Assembly (NCBI GenBank): GCA_016763135.1
Contig: JAESUI010000385.1
Span: 1 to 13,170, forward strand
From: Flavobacteriales bacterium
Lineage (GTDB): Bacteria; Bacteroidota; Bacteroidia; Flavobacteriales_E; Vicingaceae
Reading direction: 5' to 3'
Length of the DNA: 13,170 nucleotides
The notes beneath the pieces were generated by a model. It did no database searches and had not been told where the DNA came from. It saw only the letters and a program-made list of their open reading frames with translations. Shown here in pieces: positions 6,799 through 13,170 of this stretch (position 1 is its first letter; every line of letters starts with the position of its first letter). A program made the translations under genes and the position numbers.

Positions 6799-8139
6799 AT
6801 GAGAAGAATATTATTGTCATTATTATTGGGAGCACCTGCAATTACTATTGCAGGTGGCTTTCAATTAAATATACAAGGGCTAAAAGCTATTGCAATGGGG
6901 GGTGCATTTTCGGGTGTCGCTTCAGATGCCACTACAGTCTTTTTTAATCCTGCAGGAATGTCAAACTTGCACAATCATAATTTTACGGTTGGGTTTAATT
7001 TAGTTGATGCCCATGTCTCGATACAAACTCCAGAAGTAGCTAATACAGATCAAACATCAGGAATGGCAACACCAATTCATTTGTATTACTCTGGACATGT
7101 TACTGAAAAACTTAGTCTAGGTTTTTTAGTTAATAATCAATTTGGTTCTTCATCTTCTTTTGCTGATGATTGGCAAGGAAGGTATATCATTCAGAACATC
7201 TCATTGAAAACATTTATGTTCCAACCAACAATAGCTTATAAACTTCATGATAAAATAAGTATTGGAGCTGGTTTTGTATATGGGTTAGGAAGTTTTTCAA
7301 CAGAAAAAGCTGTTCCATTATCATCAAATACAACAGAAGAGGGTAAAGCTCATTTAGAAGGAAATGGAGATGGGGTTGGATATAATATTGGGATCTATTC
7401 TCAATTTTTAACCTTAGGTGATGATGCTAAGAATACAAAGTTTGCAATAGGAATAGATTATCGGTCAAAAATTGCAGTTGATTTAAGTAATGGTGTAGCA
7501 ACATTTACTGATATACCAACCTCTTTAAGAGAAAAATTTCCAGAAGAAACAGCTTTTGTATCTATAATAACTTTACCATCTGTATTTACAGTAGGAATAA
7601 GTATAAAACACACCGTTGCAGAAAAATGGTCGTTAGAGTTTGCTTATGATTTAAATATGACCGGATGGTCATCTTATGATACATTAGCATTTGATTTCAA
7701 AAATGATGAAACACCAGACTCTAAACAAATTCAAGATTGGGAAAATGTATTAACACATCGTTTAGGTGTTGATTTTACGTATTTAGAAAAATATAGTATT
7801 AGAGTTGGGTTGTATCAAGACAATACACCTATGAAAGATAATTTAGTAAGTCCACACTTGCCAGGTGTAACTCAAGTAGCTTACACAGCCGGTTTAGGAT
7901 ATAAAGTGAGCGATAAAATATCAATTGATTTCTCGTACATCAGACAAAGTGCAAGTAGAGATGATGTTAGTTTAGCTCAATATAAAGTTGAAGACGGAAA
8001 CTATGTTCAGCAAAACGGAGAGAAAATTCAAACAGGTGATTTTGCTTACAAATTTAACCGTAAGGTAAATGTATATGGTTTAGCTGTAAACATAGCTTTT
8101 GGAGGAACAAAAAAAGAGGGTGGGACCTCAGTAGAATAA
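6799..8139 (+). CDS. OmpP1/FadL/TodX-family outer-membrane channel
   Basis: A 446-residue beta-barrel protein with a signal peptide of about 18 residues (cut near TIAGGF). The mature N-terminus GFQLNIQGLKAIAMGGAF followed by FFNPAGM (Asn50-Met54) is the diagnostic FadL hatch region; the rest shows the alternating aromatic/polar strands of a 14-strand barrel, ending near YGLAVNIAFGG. Members move long-chain fatty acids or other hydrophobic compounds across the outer membrane by lateral diffusion. Family length is about 400-460. It is 14 nt after the T9SS gene and 4 nt before the second SGNH lipoprotein, so the three are almost certainly co-transcribed. The flanking esterases suggest that it takes up their hydrophobic products. 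Confidence 0.93.
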   Translation: MRRILLSLLLGAPAITIAGGFQLNIQGLKAIAMGGAFSGVASDATTVFFNPAGMSNLHNHNFTVGFNLVDAHVSIQTPEVANTDQTSGMATPIHLYYSGHVTEKLSLGFLVNNQFGSSSSFADDWQGRYIIQNISLKTFMFQPTIAYKLHDKISIGAGFVYGLGSFSTEKAVPLSSNTTEEGKAHLEGNGDGVGYNIGIYSQFLTLGDDAKNTKFAIGIDYRSKIAVDLSNGVATFTDIPTSLREKFPEETAFVSIITLPSVFTVGISIKHTVAEKWSLEFAYDLNMTGWSSYDTLAFDFKNDETPDSKQIQDWENVLTHRLGVDFTYLEKYSIRVGLYQDNTPMKDNLVSPHLPGVTQVAYTAGLGYKVSDKISIDFSYIRQSASRDDVSLAQYKVEDGNYVQQNGEKIQTGDFAYKFNRKVNVYGLAVNIAFGGTKKEGGTSVE

Positions 8140-8143
8140 TAAG

Positions 8144-9460
8144 ATGAAACATTTAAACTTATATATTTCGATTGGCGTTGTTTTTCTTTTCTCATCGTGC
8201 AGTAAAACACAATTTGATGAGTATGAAACTACTCAAGGATCAGCTGATTTTTCTAATTACATTTCTTTAGGTAATTCATTTACGCAAGGACTTCAGGATG
8301 GAGGACTACATAATGAGTTTGGCCAGCAAGATAATTCTTACCCTGCAATTTTAGCTCGGCAAATGGGAACCAACTTTTTACAACCAACTGTACAAGGTGA
8401 TGGTTCAGAATATATGCATTTAGAGTATATTGATGGAGAGATTGAAGTTATTAAAGCTTTTGATGTAGATATTACAACTAACAATCCTTTAGCAATTAAT
8501 TATGACCCTACGTTTACAAATTGGGTAGATACAACTTTAGCCTATAATAATTTAGGAGTAGGGGGAATTAACCTAAGAAATATTTATGGAAATAATTCTA
8601 CCGAAGAATTAACTTATCACATTTATTTAGGGAGTAATGCCCCAGCAGCTCTTGCATGGAATGGAGTTCAAGGTCAACCAATAACTCCTTATGGTAGATT
8701 TTTAAATTTTGGAGATTTAAATAACAGAATTCAATACATAGATCATGTAAAAAAGAGTAATGCTACATTTTTCACTAATTGGTTAGGCATAAACGATGCT
8801 ATGAGTTGGGCGAAAGAAGGAGGAGATTCAATTGGTGGATCATCTTTATTGACAGACCCTTTTGATTTTAGAGAAAAATATGATTCTATTCTAACTGTTT
8901 TTCAAGGAATGGGAGCACAAGGGGTTTGTGCAACAATCCACGATATTACTGAAACACCTTTTTTTACTACCTATACTTTAGAAGCAATAGGGAAAGACAT
9001 ATGGATTAAGGAGGGTGCTGATACAACAGTTATTCGTATGGCTACTGAACAGGATTTGCTATTGTTGACAGCTAAAGATCCATTAGGTGATGGAATGGGC
9101 CTGACTCAATCTAATCCATTACCTCACACAGTTGTATTAGATAGAGATGAATTAACTAGAGTTAAGACCTCTATTGCTAGCTTTAACATGCATATAAGAG
9201 CTTCAGCAGCTACACATGGTTATCCAGTTGTTGATATGTATTCTTTTATGAGTGGCTTATCTTCAGGGATGACTTTCGATGGCATTGATTTTAGTACTAA
9301 GTATATTGAAGGAGGAGCATACTCGTTAGATGGTCTTCATCCGAATAGTAGAGGATATGCTATGATTGCTAATGAATTTATGAAAATTATTAACGCCAAT
9401 TTTGGTTCGAATTTATTACCAGTAAGTGTTGGTAGTTATAGAGGCATAACATTTCCATAA
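8144..9460 (+). CDS. SGNH/GDSL-family hydrolase lipoprotein, copy 2
   Basis: A 438-residue paralogue of the product at 4678, alike from end to end. The lipoprotein signal is MKHLNLYISIGVVFLFSS with lipobox Cys19, followed by a mature start KTQFDEYE almost the same as in copy 1. The catalytic set is complete: GNSFTQG with Ser45, GIND (215-218) with Asn217, and DGLH with Asp396 and His399. It differs by an insert of about a dozen residues after NLRNIYGN and lacks the acidic DDDD run of copy 1. It is likely an outer-membrane ester hydrolase with shifted specificity. The gene starts 4 nt after the FadL stop, so translation is probably coupled, and ends at a bidirectional terminator. Confidence 0.88.
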   Translation: MKHLNLYISIGVVFLFSSCSKTQFDEYETTQGSADFSNYISLGNSFTQGLQDGGLHNEFGQQDNSYPAILARQMGTNFLQPTVQGDGSEYMHLEYIDGEIEVIKAFDVDITTNNPLAINYDPTFTNWVDTTLAYNNLGVGGINLRNIYGNNSTEELTYHIYLGSNAPAALAWNGVQGQPITPYGRFLNFGDLNNRIQYIDHVKKSNATFFTNWLGINDAMSWAKEGGDSIGGSSLLTDPFDFREKYDSILTVFQGMGAQGVCATIHDITETPFFTTYTLEAIGKDIWIKEGADTTVIRMATEQDLLLLTAKDPLGDGMGLTQSNPLPHTVVLDRDELTRVKTSIASFNMHIRASAATHGYPVVDMYSFMSGLSSGMTFDGIDFSTKYIEGGAYSLDGLHPNSRGYAMIANEFMKIINANFGSNLLPVSVGSYRGITFP

Positions 9461-9461
9461 A

Positions 9462-9495
9462 AAAACATCCTAATACTTTCGTAAAAGGATGTTTT
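9462..9495. terminator. Bidirectional terminator between convergent genes
   Basis: AAAACATCCT (9462-9471) pairs with AGGATGTTTT (9486-9495). An inner TAC/GTA stem around TTTC stacks inside after a small A-rich internal loop. The plus strand continues with TTTT and the minus strand with seven T residues, so the hairpin can end both the SGNH operon and the convergent alpha/beta hydrolase gene. It begins immediately after the SGNH stop codon. Confidence 0.8.
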
Positions 9496-9515
9496 AATGT
9501 AATCGTTTATATTCC

Positions 9516-10787
9516 TTATTTTCTAATTACCTTCTGAACAAAGTTACTTTCGTTAGAAGAAACAATAACAAGGTACATGCCAATTGGTAAATGAGCTAAA
9601 CTCAACTTGTTAATGTATGATGTAGCTTTTTGTTCAACAACAACTTTTCCTACAGAATTTATTACTTTAATAGTTGTGTTATCAAAGCTCTCCGTTAACT
9701 CTATATTTAAATCATTATTAAATGGGTTAGGGTAGATTGTAGCATTAATAGAACTGCTAGCAATTTCATCAACACCAACGTTAGGGTTGGTAGTACAATT
9801 TTTTTGAGTTGGACTCTGCAAATTAGTAGGGTTACAGTCTAATATATTAAATAAAAACATAGCTAAACTATCTTTGTTATCTTGCATAATAGAAGCTGAG
9901 CTTGCATATGGGGGATGATCGGATCCGCCATAAGAATCAAAATGATGATAAGTTCCAAGGTTATTCATTCTTGTATTTACAGGGTTACCTCCACATAGAT
10001 TAACTGGAGTATTTCCACTTAAAGGAAATCCACAATCATATAATACTGTTTGGTCTCCAATTGCATGAGATCCATACCATGGCACATCATCAACATCTAT
10101 AAAATTGGTATCAGCAACTCCTCCAGCAAATCCAAAAGTTCCGTTAACTCTTGAACAGTAACCAGGGTTTCCACTATTACCTTCTAATCCACCAAGTTGA
10201 GTTAACCAAGTTTGCCATAATGATGGTGCAGATTCAGGTAAATCTGTAACAGTATCTACAAAAGCTAAGTTCATTGCTAGTATACCTCCAGCAGATGAAC
10301 CACCGAAAAATATTTGTTCTGAATTAATTTTATAAATATCGGAAGTAGCAGCATCTTGTTTGAAAAATCTTACAGCAGCTTTACCATCTTGAATCGCATT
10401 AAAAACAATTTTAACAGTAGTTTGCTCAGCAATTAAGTCAAATGGACTAGTCGCTAATCTATAATTGATAGATGCACATACATATCCTTTTTTAGCGAGT
10501 TCAGTTGCCATATATACTACATCTGCATCATTTTTTGTTCCACCAATAAAAGATCCACCGTGAGCTAAAATAATCAATGGTCTATTTGTTTCAACGTCTC
10601 CCTGAGGAGTATAAATATCCATAGTTAAGTTGATGGTTGTACCCACTAAGTTAACATTGCTGCCATATTGAACATTGCTTGTTACATCAATAGTTGAAAA
10701 TAAGTCAGTTTGATATCTCCCATTGCATTGAGCTGAAATTTGTAATGTAGCTATTAACCCAATAGCGAGGATGTAGATTTTTTTCAT
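9516..10787 (-). CDS. T9SS-secreted alpha/beta hydrolase (carboxylesterase-like)
   Basis: A 423-residue secreted hydrolase. The signal peptide MKKIYILAIGLIATLQISA is followed by an alpha/beta fold of the carboxylesterase/HSL type. The oxyanion motif HGGSF is at 76-80 and the nucleophile elbow GGSSAGG has Ser165 in G-x-S-x-G. The catalytic His is probably in the stretch THHFDSYGGSDHPPY at about 280-292 or nearby; the acid is not certain. Residues from about 339 on (INATIYPNPFNND... to ...FVQKVIRK) are a type A T9SS sorting domain. It resembles secreted lipases/esterases of Flavobacteriia. It faces the SGNH-FadL operon and shares its terminator, so its product may act on the same class of ester outside the cell. 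The exact substrate is unknown. Confidence 0.88.
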   Translation of the reverse strand: MKKIYILAIGLIATLQISAQCNGRYQTDLFSTIDVTSNVQYGSNVNLVGTTINLTMDIYTPQGDVETNRPLIILAHGGSFIGGTKNDADVVYMATELAKKGYVCASINYRLATSPFDLIAEQTTVKIVFNAIQDGKAAVRFFKQDAATSDIYKINSEQIFFGGSSAGGILAMNLAFVDTVTDLPESAPSLWQTWLTQLGGLEGNSGNPGYCSRVNGTFGFAGGVADTNFIDVDDVPWYGSHAIGDQTVLYDCGFPLSGNTPVNLCGGNPVNTRMNNLGTYHHFDSYGGSDHPPYASSASIMQDNKDSLAMFLFNILDCNPTNLQSPTQKNCTTNPNVGVDEIASSSINATIYPNPFNNDLNIELTESFDNTTIKVINSVGKVVVEQKATSYINKLSLAHLPIGMYLVIVSSNESNFVQKVIRK

Positions 10788-10811
10788 ATTAGTTAAAGTT
10801 AATTAAGTGAA

Positions 10812-10831
10812 TAAAACTATGCGTACATAGT
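10812..10831 (-). promoter_or_regulatory. Probable -7 box with overlapping inverted repeat upstream of the alpha/beta hydrolase
   Basis: On the minus strand TAGTTTTA (10819-10812) differs from TAnnTTTG only at the last base and would give a leader of about 20 nt. An inverted repeat, ACTATG (10816-10821) / CATAGT (10826-10831) with CGTA loop, overlaps the box and could be an operator. No TTG is present at -33 spacing, which is common for regulated promoters but is not proof. Confidence 0.35.
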
Positions 10832-10921
10832 GTATGATTTTGTTAAAAATACGAATTAATTCGTTAAATTTAAAAGGATCATATTTAGTTATTATTTTCA
10901 TTCTTAGTATCCTAAATAATT

Positions 10922-10929
10922 TACTTTTG
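10922..10929 (+). promoter_or_regulatory. -7 box just upstream of the Smr gene
   Basis: TACTTTTG matches TAnnTTTG exactly and ends 6 nt before the ATG at 10936. Initiation about 5 nt after the box would fall near 10934, so the message would have almost no leader. No TTG is seen at -33. The site supports 10936, not the far-upstream ATG at 10834, as the start of the gene. Confidence 0.5.
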
Positions 10930-10935
10930 TACGAT

Positions 10936-11499
10936 ATGAATATTAGTGTTGGACATAAAGTGAAATTTATTAATGAAAATCTTGAGGGAGAAATAATTAC
11001 TGTTATTTCTGAAAAAAGGGTTGTAGTTAGTTGTTCTGATGGATTTGATCATGAAGTTTCAGTAAGTGAAATAATAATTATAGGAGAAGATAATGAGCAC
11101 ATGTACAAAGTTGACGAAACTGTTATTGCAACAAAGATTACTGCTGATAATAAAGGGAAAGTAAAAAAAGGATTATTGAGTAAGTATATTGAAACCAATA
11201 GATATAGGTTGGGTGGAGTATTGGAAGTAGATTTGCATTTAGAAAAAATAGTTGAATTTCCAGAAAAATTGGATGACAGTCTTAGGTTGCATACTCAGAT
11301 GCAATATGTTAAAAATTGTTTGAGTGCTGCAAACGCTAAAAATATTAGAAGAATTGTATTTATTCATGGTGTTGGTACAGGTGTTTTAAAAACAGAACTC
11401 CATAATTATTTAGCTGGTTTTGAAAATATAACCATTACTTCAGCTGATTCTAGAGAATATGGAGCTGGAGCTACTGAAGTTATCATTAAGAATTCATAG
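10936..11499 (+). CDS. Compact Smr-domain protein (DUF2027-related, MutS2-like Smr)
   Basis: 187 residues from ATG at 10936. Residues ~1-50 (VGHKVKFINENLEGEIITV...) form a small SH3-like barrel as at the start of Bacteroidota DUF2027/Smr proteins. A basic linker follows, then a C-terminal Smr domain with DLH (99-101), HGVGTG (144-149) and EYGAGATEVII near the end. Smr domains in MutS2 and related proteins bind or nick DNA or RNA, and the DLH and HGxGxG motifs are the ones implicated. The usual family is longer because an Ig-like DUF2027 domain sits between barrel and Smr; I do not see it here. An ATG at 10834 would add 34 residues with a hydrophobic stretch, but a -7 box lies inside that part. 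The stop TAG doubles as the first bases of the rnpB -7 box. Confidence 0.85.
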   Translation: MNISVGHKVKFINENLEGEIITVISEKRVVVSCSDGFDHEVSVSEIIIIGEDNEHMYKVDETVIATKITADNKGKVKKGLLSKYIETNRYRLGGVLEVDLHLEKIVEFPEKLDDSLRLHTQMQYVKNCLSAANAKNIRRIVFIHGVGTGVLKTELHNYLAGFENITITSADSREYGAGATEVIIKNS

Positions 11500-11504
11500 T
11501 TTTG
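11497..11504 (+). promoter_or_regulatory. -7 box of rnpB, overlapping the Smr stop codon
   Basis: TAGTTTTG matches TAnnTTTG exactly; its first three bases are the TAG stop of the Smr gene. Initiation about 5 nt downstream falls at 11509, where the P1 stem of RNase P RNA begins. No clear TTG is found at -33 spacing. Confidence 0.65.
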
Positions 11505-11508
11505 CAAA

Positions 11509-11867
11509 GCAAATCGTTCTATCGCTTCACTTTATTGTGAAGAGGAAAGTCCGGGCAGCACAGAGAATCCGACCTAGCGAAAGCTAGGGTGCTCTAAAAG
11601 GAATTGAAGAGTAACAGCTAGTGCAACAGAAAATAGACTACCGTCCCGATAGCTATCGGGATGGAAAAGATGAAAAGGTGAGGTAAGAGCTCACCAGTTA
11701 CAAAAGTAATTTTGTAAGCTAGTAAACCTTCGGAGCTGAAAAATCAAATAAACCAAGAACTGAGGGTTTCTCGCCCAATCTTGGAGGGTAGATTGTTAAT
11801 GAATAGGGGTAACCTTATTCTTAGATAAATGATAGAACTCGACAGAATCTGGCTTATAGATTTGTAT
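11509..11867 (+). ncRNA. rnpB: RNase P RNA, bacterial A type
   Basis: This is the catalytic RNA that cuts the 5' leaders from tRNA precursors, with the RnpA protein as partner. The conserved core is present: GAGGAAAGTCCGGGC at 11542-11556 (CR-I, P4 5' strand), GTGCAACAGAAA at 11621-11632 with ACTACCG after it, GGTAAGAGCTCACCAG in the P13/P14 region, and ACAGAATCTGGCTTAT at 11842-11857 (CR-V, P4 3' strand). P1 pairs GCAAATC (11509-11515) with GATTTGT (11859-11865) and fixes both ends. A GNRA-capped hairpin lies at 11573-11588. The length of about 360 nt is usual. The region predicted as P12 is built on a perfect 18-nt palindrome (11644-11661). It is followed at once by its own terminator. Confidence 0.97.
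11644..11661. repeat. Perfect 18-nt palindrome within rnpB (P12 region)
   Basis: TCCCGATAGCTATCGGGA reads the same on both strands. With flanking CCG/TGG (11641-11643 and 11662-11664) it forms a long RNA hairpin in the variable P12 position. From memory, the motif is common in many Flavobacteria genomes; no second copy is present in this window. Confidence 0.7.
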
Positions 11868-11870
11868 TTT

Positions 11871-11900
11871 AAAGCCCACTGAAAGGTGGGTTTTTTATTT
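11871..11900 (+). terminator. Intrinsic terminator of rnpB
   Basis: AAAGCCCACT (11871-11880) pairs with GGTGGGTTTT (11885-11894) around a GAAA tetraloop, with one G-T and one T-G wobble. The T run TTTTTTATTTT continues after the stem. The minus strand has fewer T residues (GGGCTTTAAAAT), so it is at best a weak terminator in that direction; the DksA-like gene ends 40 nt away and transcribes toward it. Confidence 0.85.
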
Positions 11901-11937
11901 TAAGAGGATTCCCCTTTCTTCAATTGCTTATGCTTAA

Positions 11938-12267
11938 TTATCGCTGTGCACAATTAACACATTTAATGCTCTCAGGCATTATCATTAATCTTCCTTCGGG
12001 TATTGCTTGTCCACATCTGATACAAATTCCAAATTTGGGATCATCTACTTTATTTGAGGCCATTTCTAGCTTAGTCATTTTAATTTCTGCGGTTCTAAGA
12101 GCTGCTTCGTTAACACTTTTATTGTTGATGGCATCCATTCTGCTTATTCTTCCTATAGCAACATCAGGAGCAATAGGTTTGGTTGCTTCTTTTAATTCAT
12201 CAATTTTTACCTGAAGTTTTTCAATTTCAGTATTAATTTTTTCTTTGAAGAATTTTTTATCCAACAT
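11938..12267 (-). CDS. TraR/DksA-family zinc-finger regulator (short form)
   Basis: 109 residues, cytosolic. Residues ~4-75 form a charged helical hairpin or coiled coil (EKINTEIEKLQVKIDELKEA). The C-terminal zf-dksA_traR finger uses Cys82, Cys85, Cys103 and Cys106 (CIRC...CVNC), with PEGRLMIMPES between them. Such proteins bind in the secondary channel of RNA polymerase and tune promoters, as DksA does with ppGpp. The acidic D-x-x-D-x-A tip of E. coli DksA is not seen in standard form. It belongs to the short, ~110-residue Bacteroidota type rather than the ~126-residue type. It is divergent from miaA (70-nt gap) and convergent with rnpB. The start is the ATG at 12267; no Shine-Dalgarno sequence is visible. 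Confidence 0.9.
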   Translation of the reverse strand: MLDKKFFKEKINTEIEKLQVKIDELKEATKPIAPDVAIGRISRMDAINNKSVNEAALRTAEIKMTKLEMASNKVDDPKFGICIRCGQAIPEGRLMIMPESIKCVNCAQR

Positions 12268-12337
12268 AATGGAATAAAGTTAATTAAAAGTTGATAGAAT
12301 GCTCTCAAAGTACATCAATATTGTTTTACTTTAAAGT

Positions 12338-13170
12338 GTGAATAAAAACGATTTGATAGTAATTTTAGGCTGTACTGCAACTGGCAAAACTAATATAGCA
12401 TCTCATCTTTCAGCTAGCTGTAATGGAGAGGTCATTAGTGCTGACTCTAGACAAGTATATCGAGGGATGGATGTGGGGACAGGGAAAGATTTGTCAGAAT
12501 TCACAGTTAAAGGCATTACAATTCCTTATCATTTAATTGATATTGTTGATGCTGGAGAAGAGTATAATGTCTTTCAATATCAAAAAGATTTCTTAAAAGC
12601 TTATGAAGGCATTCAACAACAAAACCACCAAGCTATTTTGTGTGGTGGTACAGGAATGTATTTAGAGGCAGTGTTGAAGAGGTATCGGTTAATTCAAATT
12701 CCAGACAACATTACACTGAGGGAATCATTAGAGACTAAATCAGATCAAGAATTGGTAGAAATACTTAAATCCTATAAAAAATTACACAATACAACTGATG
12801 CTATTGAGCGAGATAGAATAATTCGAGCGATAGAGATTGCTCAATTTGAAGAAGAGAATAAAACGTTGATTAATGATTATCCTAAAATAAATGATAAGCT
12901 ATTCGGAATTCAATTTGAAAGAGAGGCGTTAAAGGAAAGGATTACCACTCGTTTAAAACACCGATTAAAGCACCAAGGAATGATAGAAGAGGTGGAAGGT
13001 TTAATTCAATCTGGAGTTGATGCAGAAAAACTAAAATTTTATGGTTTGGAGTATAAGTTCATTACGCAGTTTTTATTAGGAGAAATAGATAGAAACGAAC
13101 TATTTAATCAGTTAAACATAGCAATACATCAGTTTTCTAAACGACAAGCCACTTGGTTTAGAAAAATGGA
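12338..13170 (+). CDS. miaA: tRNA dimethylallyltransferase MiaA, 3' end cut by window edge
   Basis: It adds a dimethylallyl group to N6 of A37 in tRNAs reading UNN codons. The reading frame is open for 277 codons to the right edge. The P-loop is GCTATGKT (11-18; most members have GPTASGKT), followed by ISADSRQVYRGMDVGTGKD (33-51), CGGTGMYLEAVL (102-113), ERDRIIRAIEI and, near the end, FSKRQATWFRKM, all MiaA hallmarks. An in-frame TAA sits at 12332, so GTG at 12338 is the only start upstream of the P-loop, apart from a TTG five codons in. The motif details resemble the second MiaA type that some Bacteroidota carry beside a canonical MiaA; that is recall, not a computed result. It is divergent from the DksA-like gene. 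Confidence 0.92.
   Translation, partial: MNKNDLIVILGCTATGKTNIASHLSASCNGEVISADSRQVYRGMDVGTGKDLSEFTVKGITIPYHLIDIVDAGEEYNVFQYQKDFLKAYEGIQQQNHQAILCGGTGMYLEAVLKRYRLIQIPDNITLRESLETKSDQELVEILKSYKKLHNTTDAIERDRIIRAIEIAQFEEENKTLINDYPKINDKLFGIQFEREALKERITTRLKHRLKHQGMIEEVEGLIQSGVDAEKLKFYGLEYKFITQFLLGEIDRNELFNQLNIAIHQFSKRQATWFRKM

Noticed and set aside
10834..10935. Upstream ATG at 10834 giving the Smr protein a 34-residue hydrophobic N-terminal extension
   Set aside because: An exact -7 promoter box lies inside the extension, the sequence there is low-complexity AT-rich, and the protein from 10936 begins like known family members.
11924..12214. Plus-strand open frame of 96 codons
   Set aside because: It is the antisense of the DksA/TraR-type gene, whose four-Cys zinc finger is clear; the hydrophobic translation is a shadow of it.
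12316..12323. CAATATTG palindrome between the divergent DksA-like and miaA genes as an operator
   Set aside because: An 8-bp AT-rich palindrome is expected by chance at this base composition and no second half-site was found.

Overview
The window is AT-rich chromosomal DNA from a member of the Bacteroidota, most likely the order Flavobacteriales. Two proteins end in a type IX secretion (T9SS) sorting domain. Several genes are preceded by the Bacteroidota -7 box TAnnTTTG instead of a sigma70 -10 box, and Shine-Dalgarno sequences are largely absent. A FadL/TodX-type porin next to SGNH lipoproteins, a short Smr-domain protein and an A-type RNase P RNA fit this assignment. Genus cannot be read from the sequence.

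Layout, left to right. (1) Positions 1-156 hold the 5' end of a tRNA-Leu that runs off the left edge, a terminator-like hairpin and a complete tRNA-Lys(UUU), all on the minus strand; tRNA-Lys has a textbook promoter (TTG-N18-TATATTTG). (2) Positions 258-4551 are housekeeping-type genes: a YghO-like GNAT protein (-), then a divergent pair of an SDR oxidoreductase and shikimate kinase aroK (+), whose 3' end overlaps a SirB1/transglutaminase-like gene (-), itself behind a uridine phosphorylase-type nucleoside phosphorylase (-). (3) Positions 4678-9460 look like a four-gene operon (+): SGNH/GDSL lipoprotein, small T9SS-secreted protein, FadL-family outer-membrane channel, and a second paralogous SGNH lipoprotein. 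A bidirectional terminator separates it from a convergent T9SS-secreted alpha/beta hydrolase (9516-10787, -). (4) Positions 10936-13170 hold a compact Smr-domain protein, the RNase P RNA gene rnpB, a small DksA/TraR zinc-finger regulator (-) and the first part of miaA (+), which is cut by the right edge.

The most coherent system is region 3. Three predicted ester hydrolases destined for the cell surface or exterior (two lipoproteins, one secreted), a secreted Ig-like protein and a hydrophobic-substrate channel sit together. I infer a lipid or ester harvesting locus: hydrolysis at the surface followed by uptake of fatty acids or other hydrophobic products through FadL. The substrate is unknown. 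The rest of the window is ordinary core genome with some notably tight packing: the stop codon of the Smr gene forms part of the rnpB promoter, aroK appears to start with TTG one base after the SDR stop, and two genes have a -7 box so close to ATG that their mRNAs may be leaderless.
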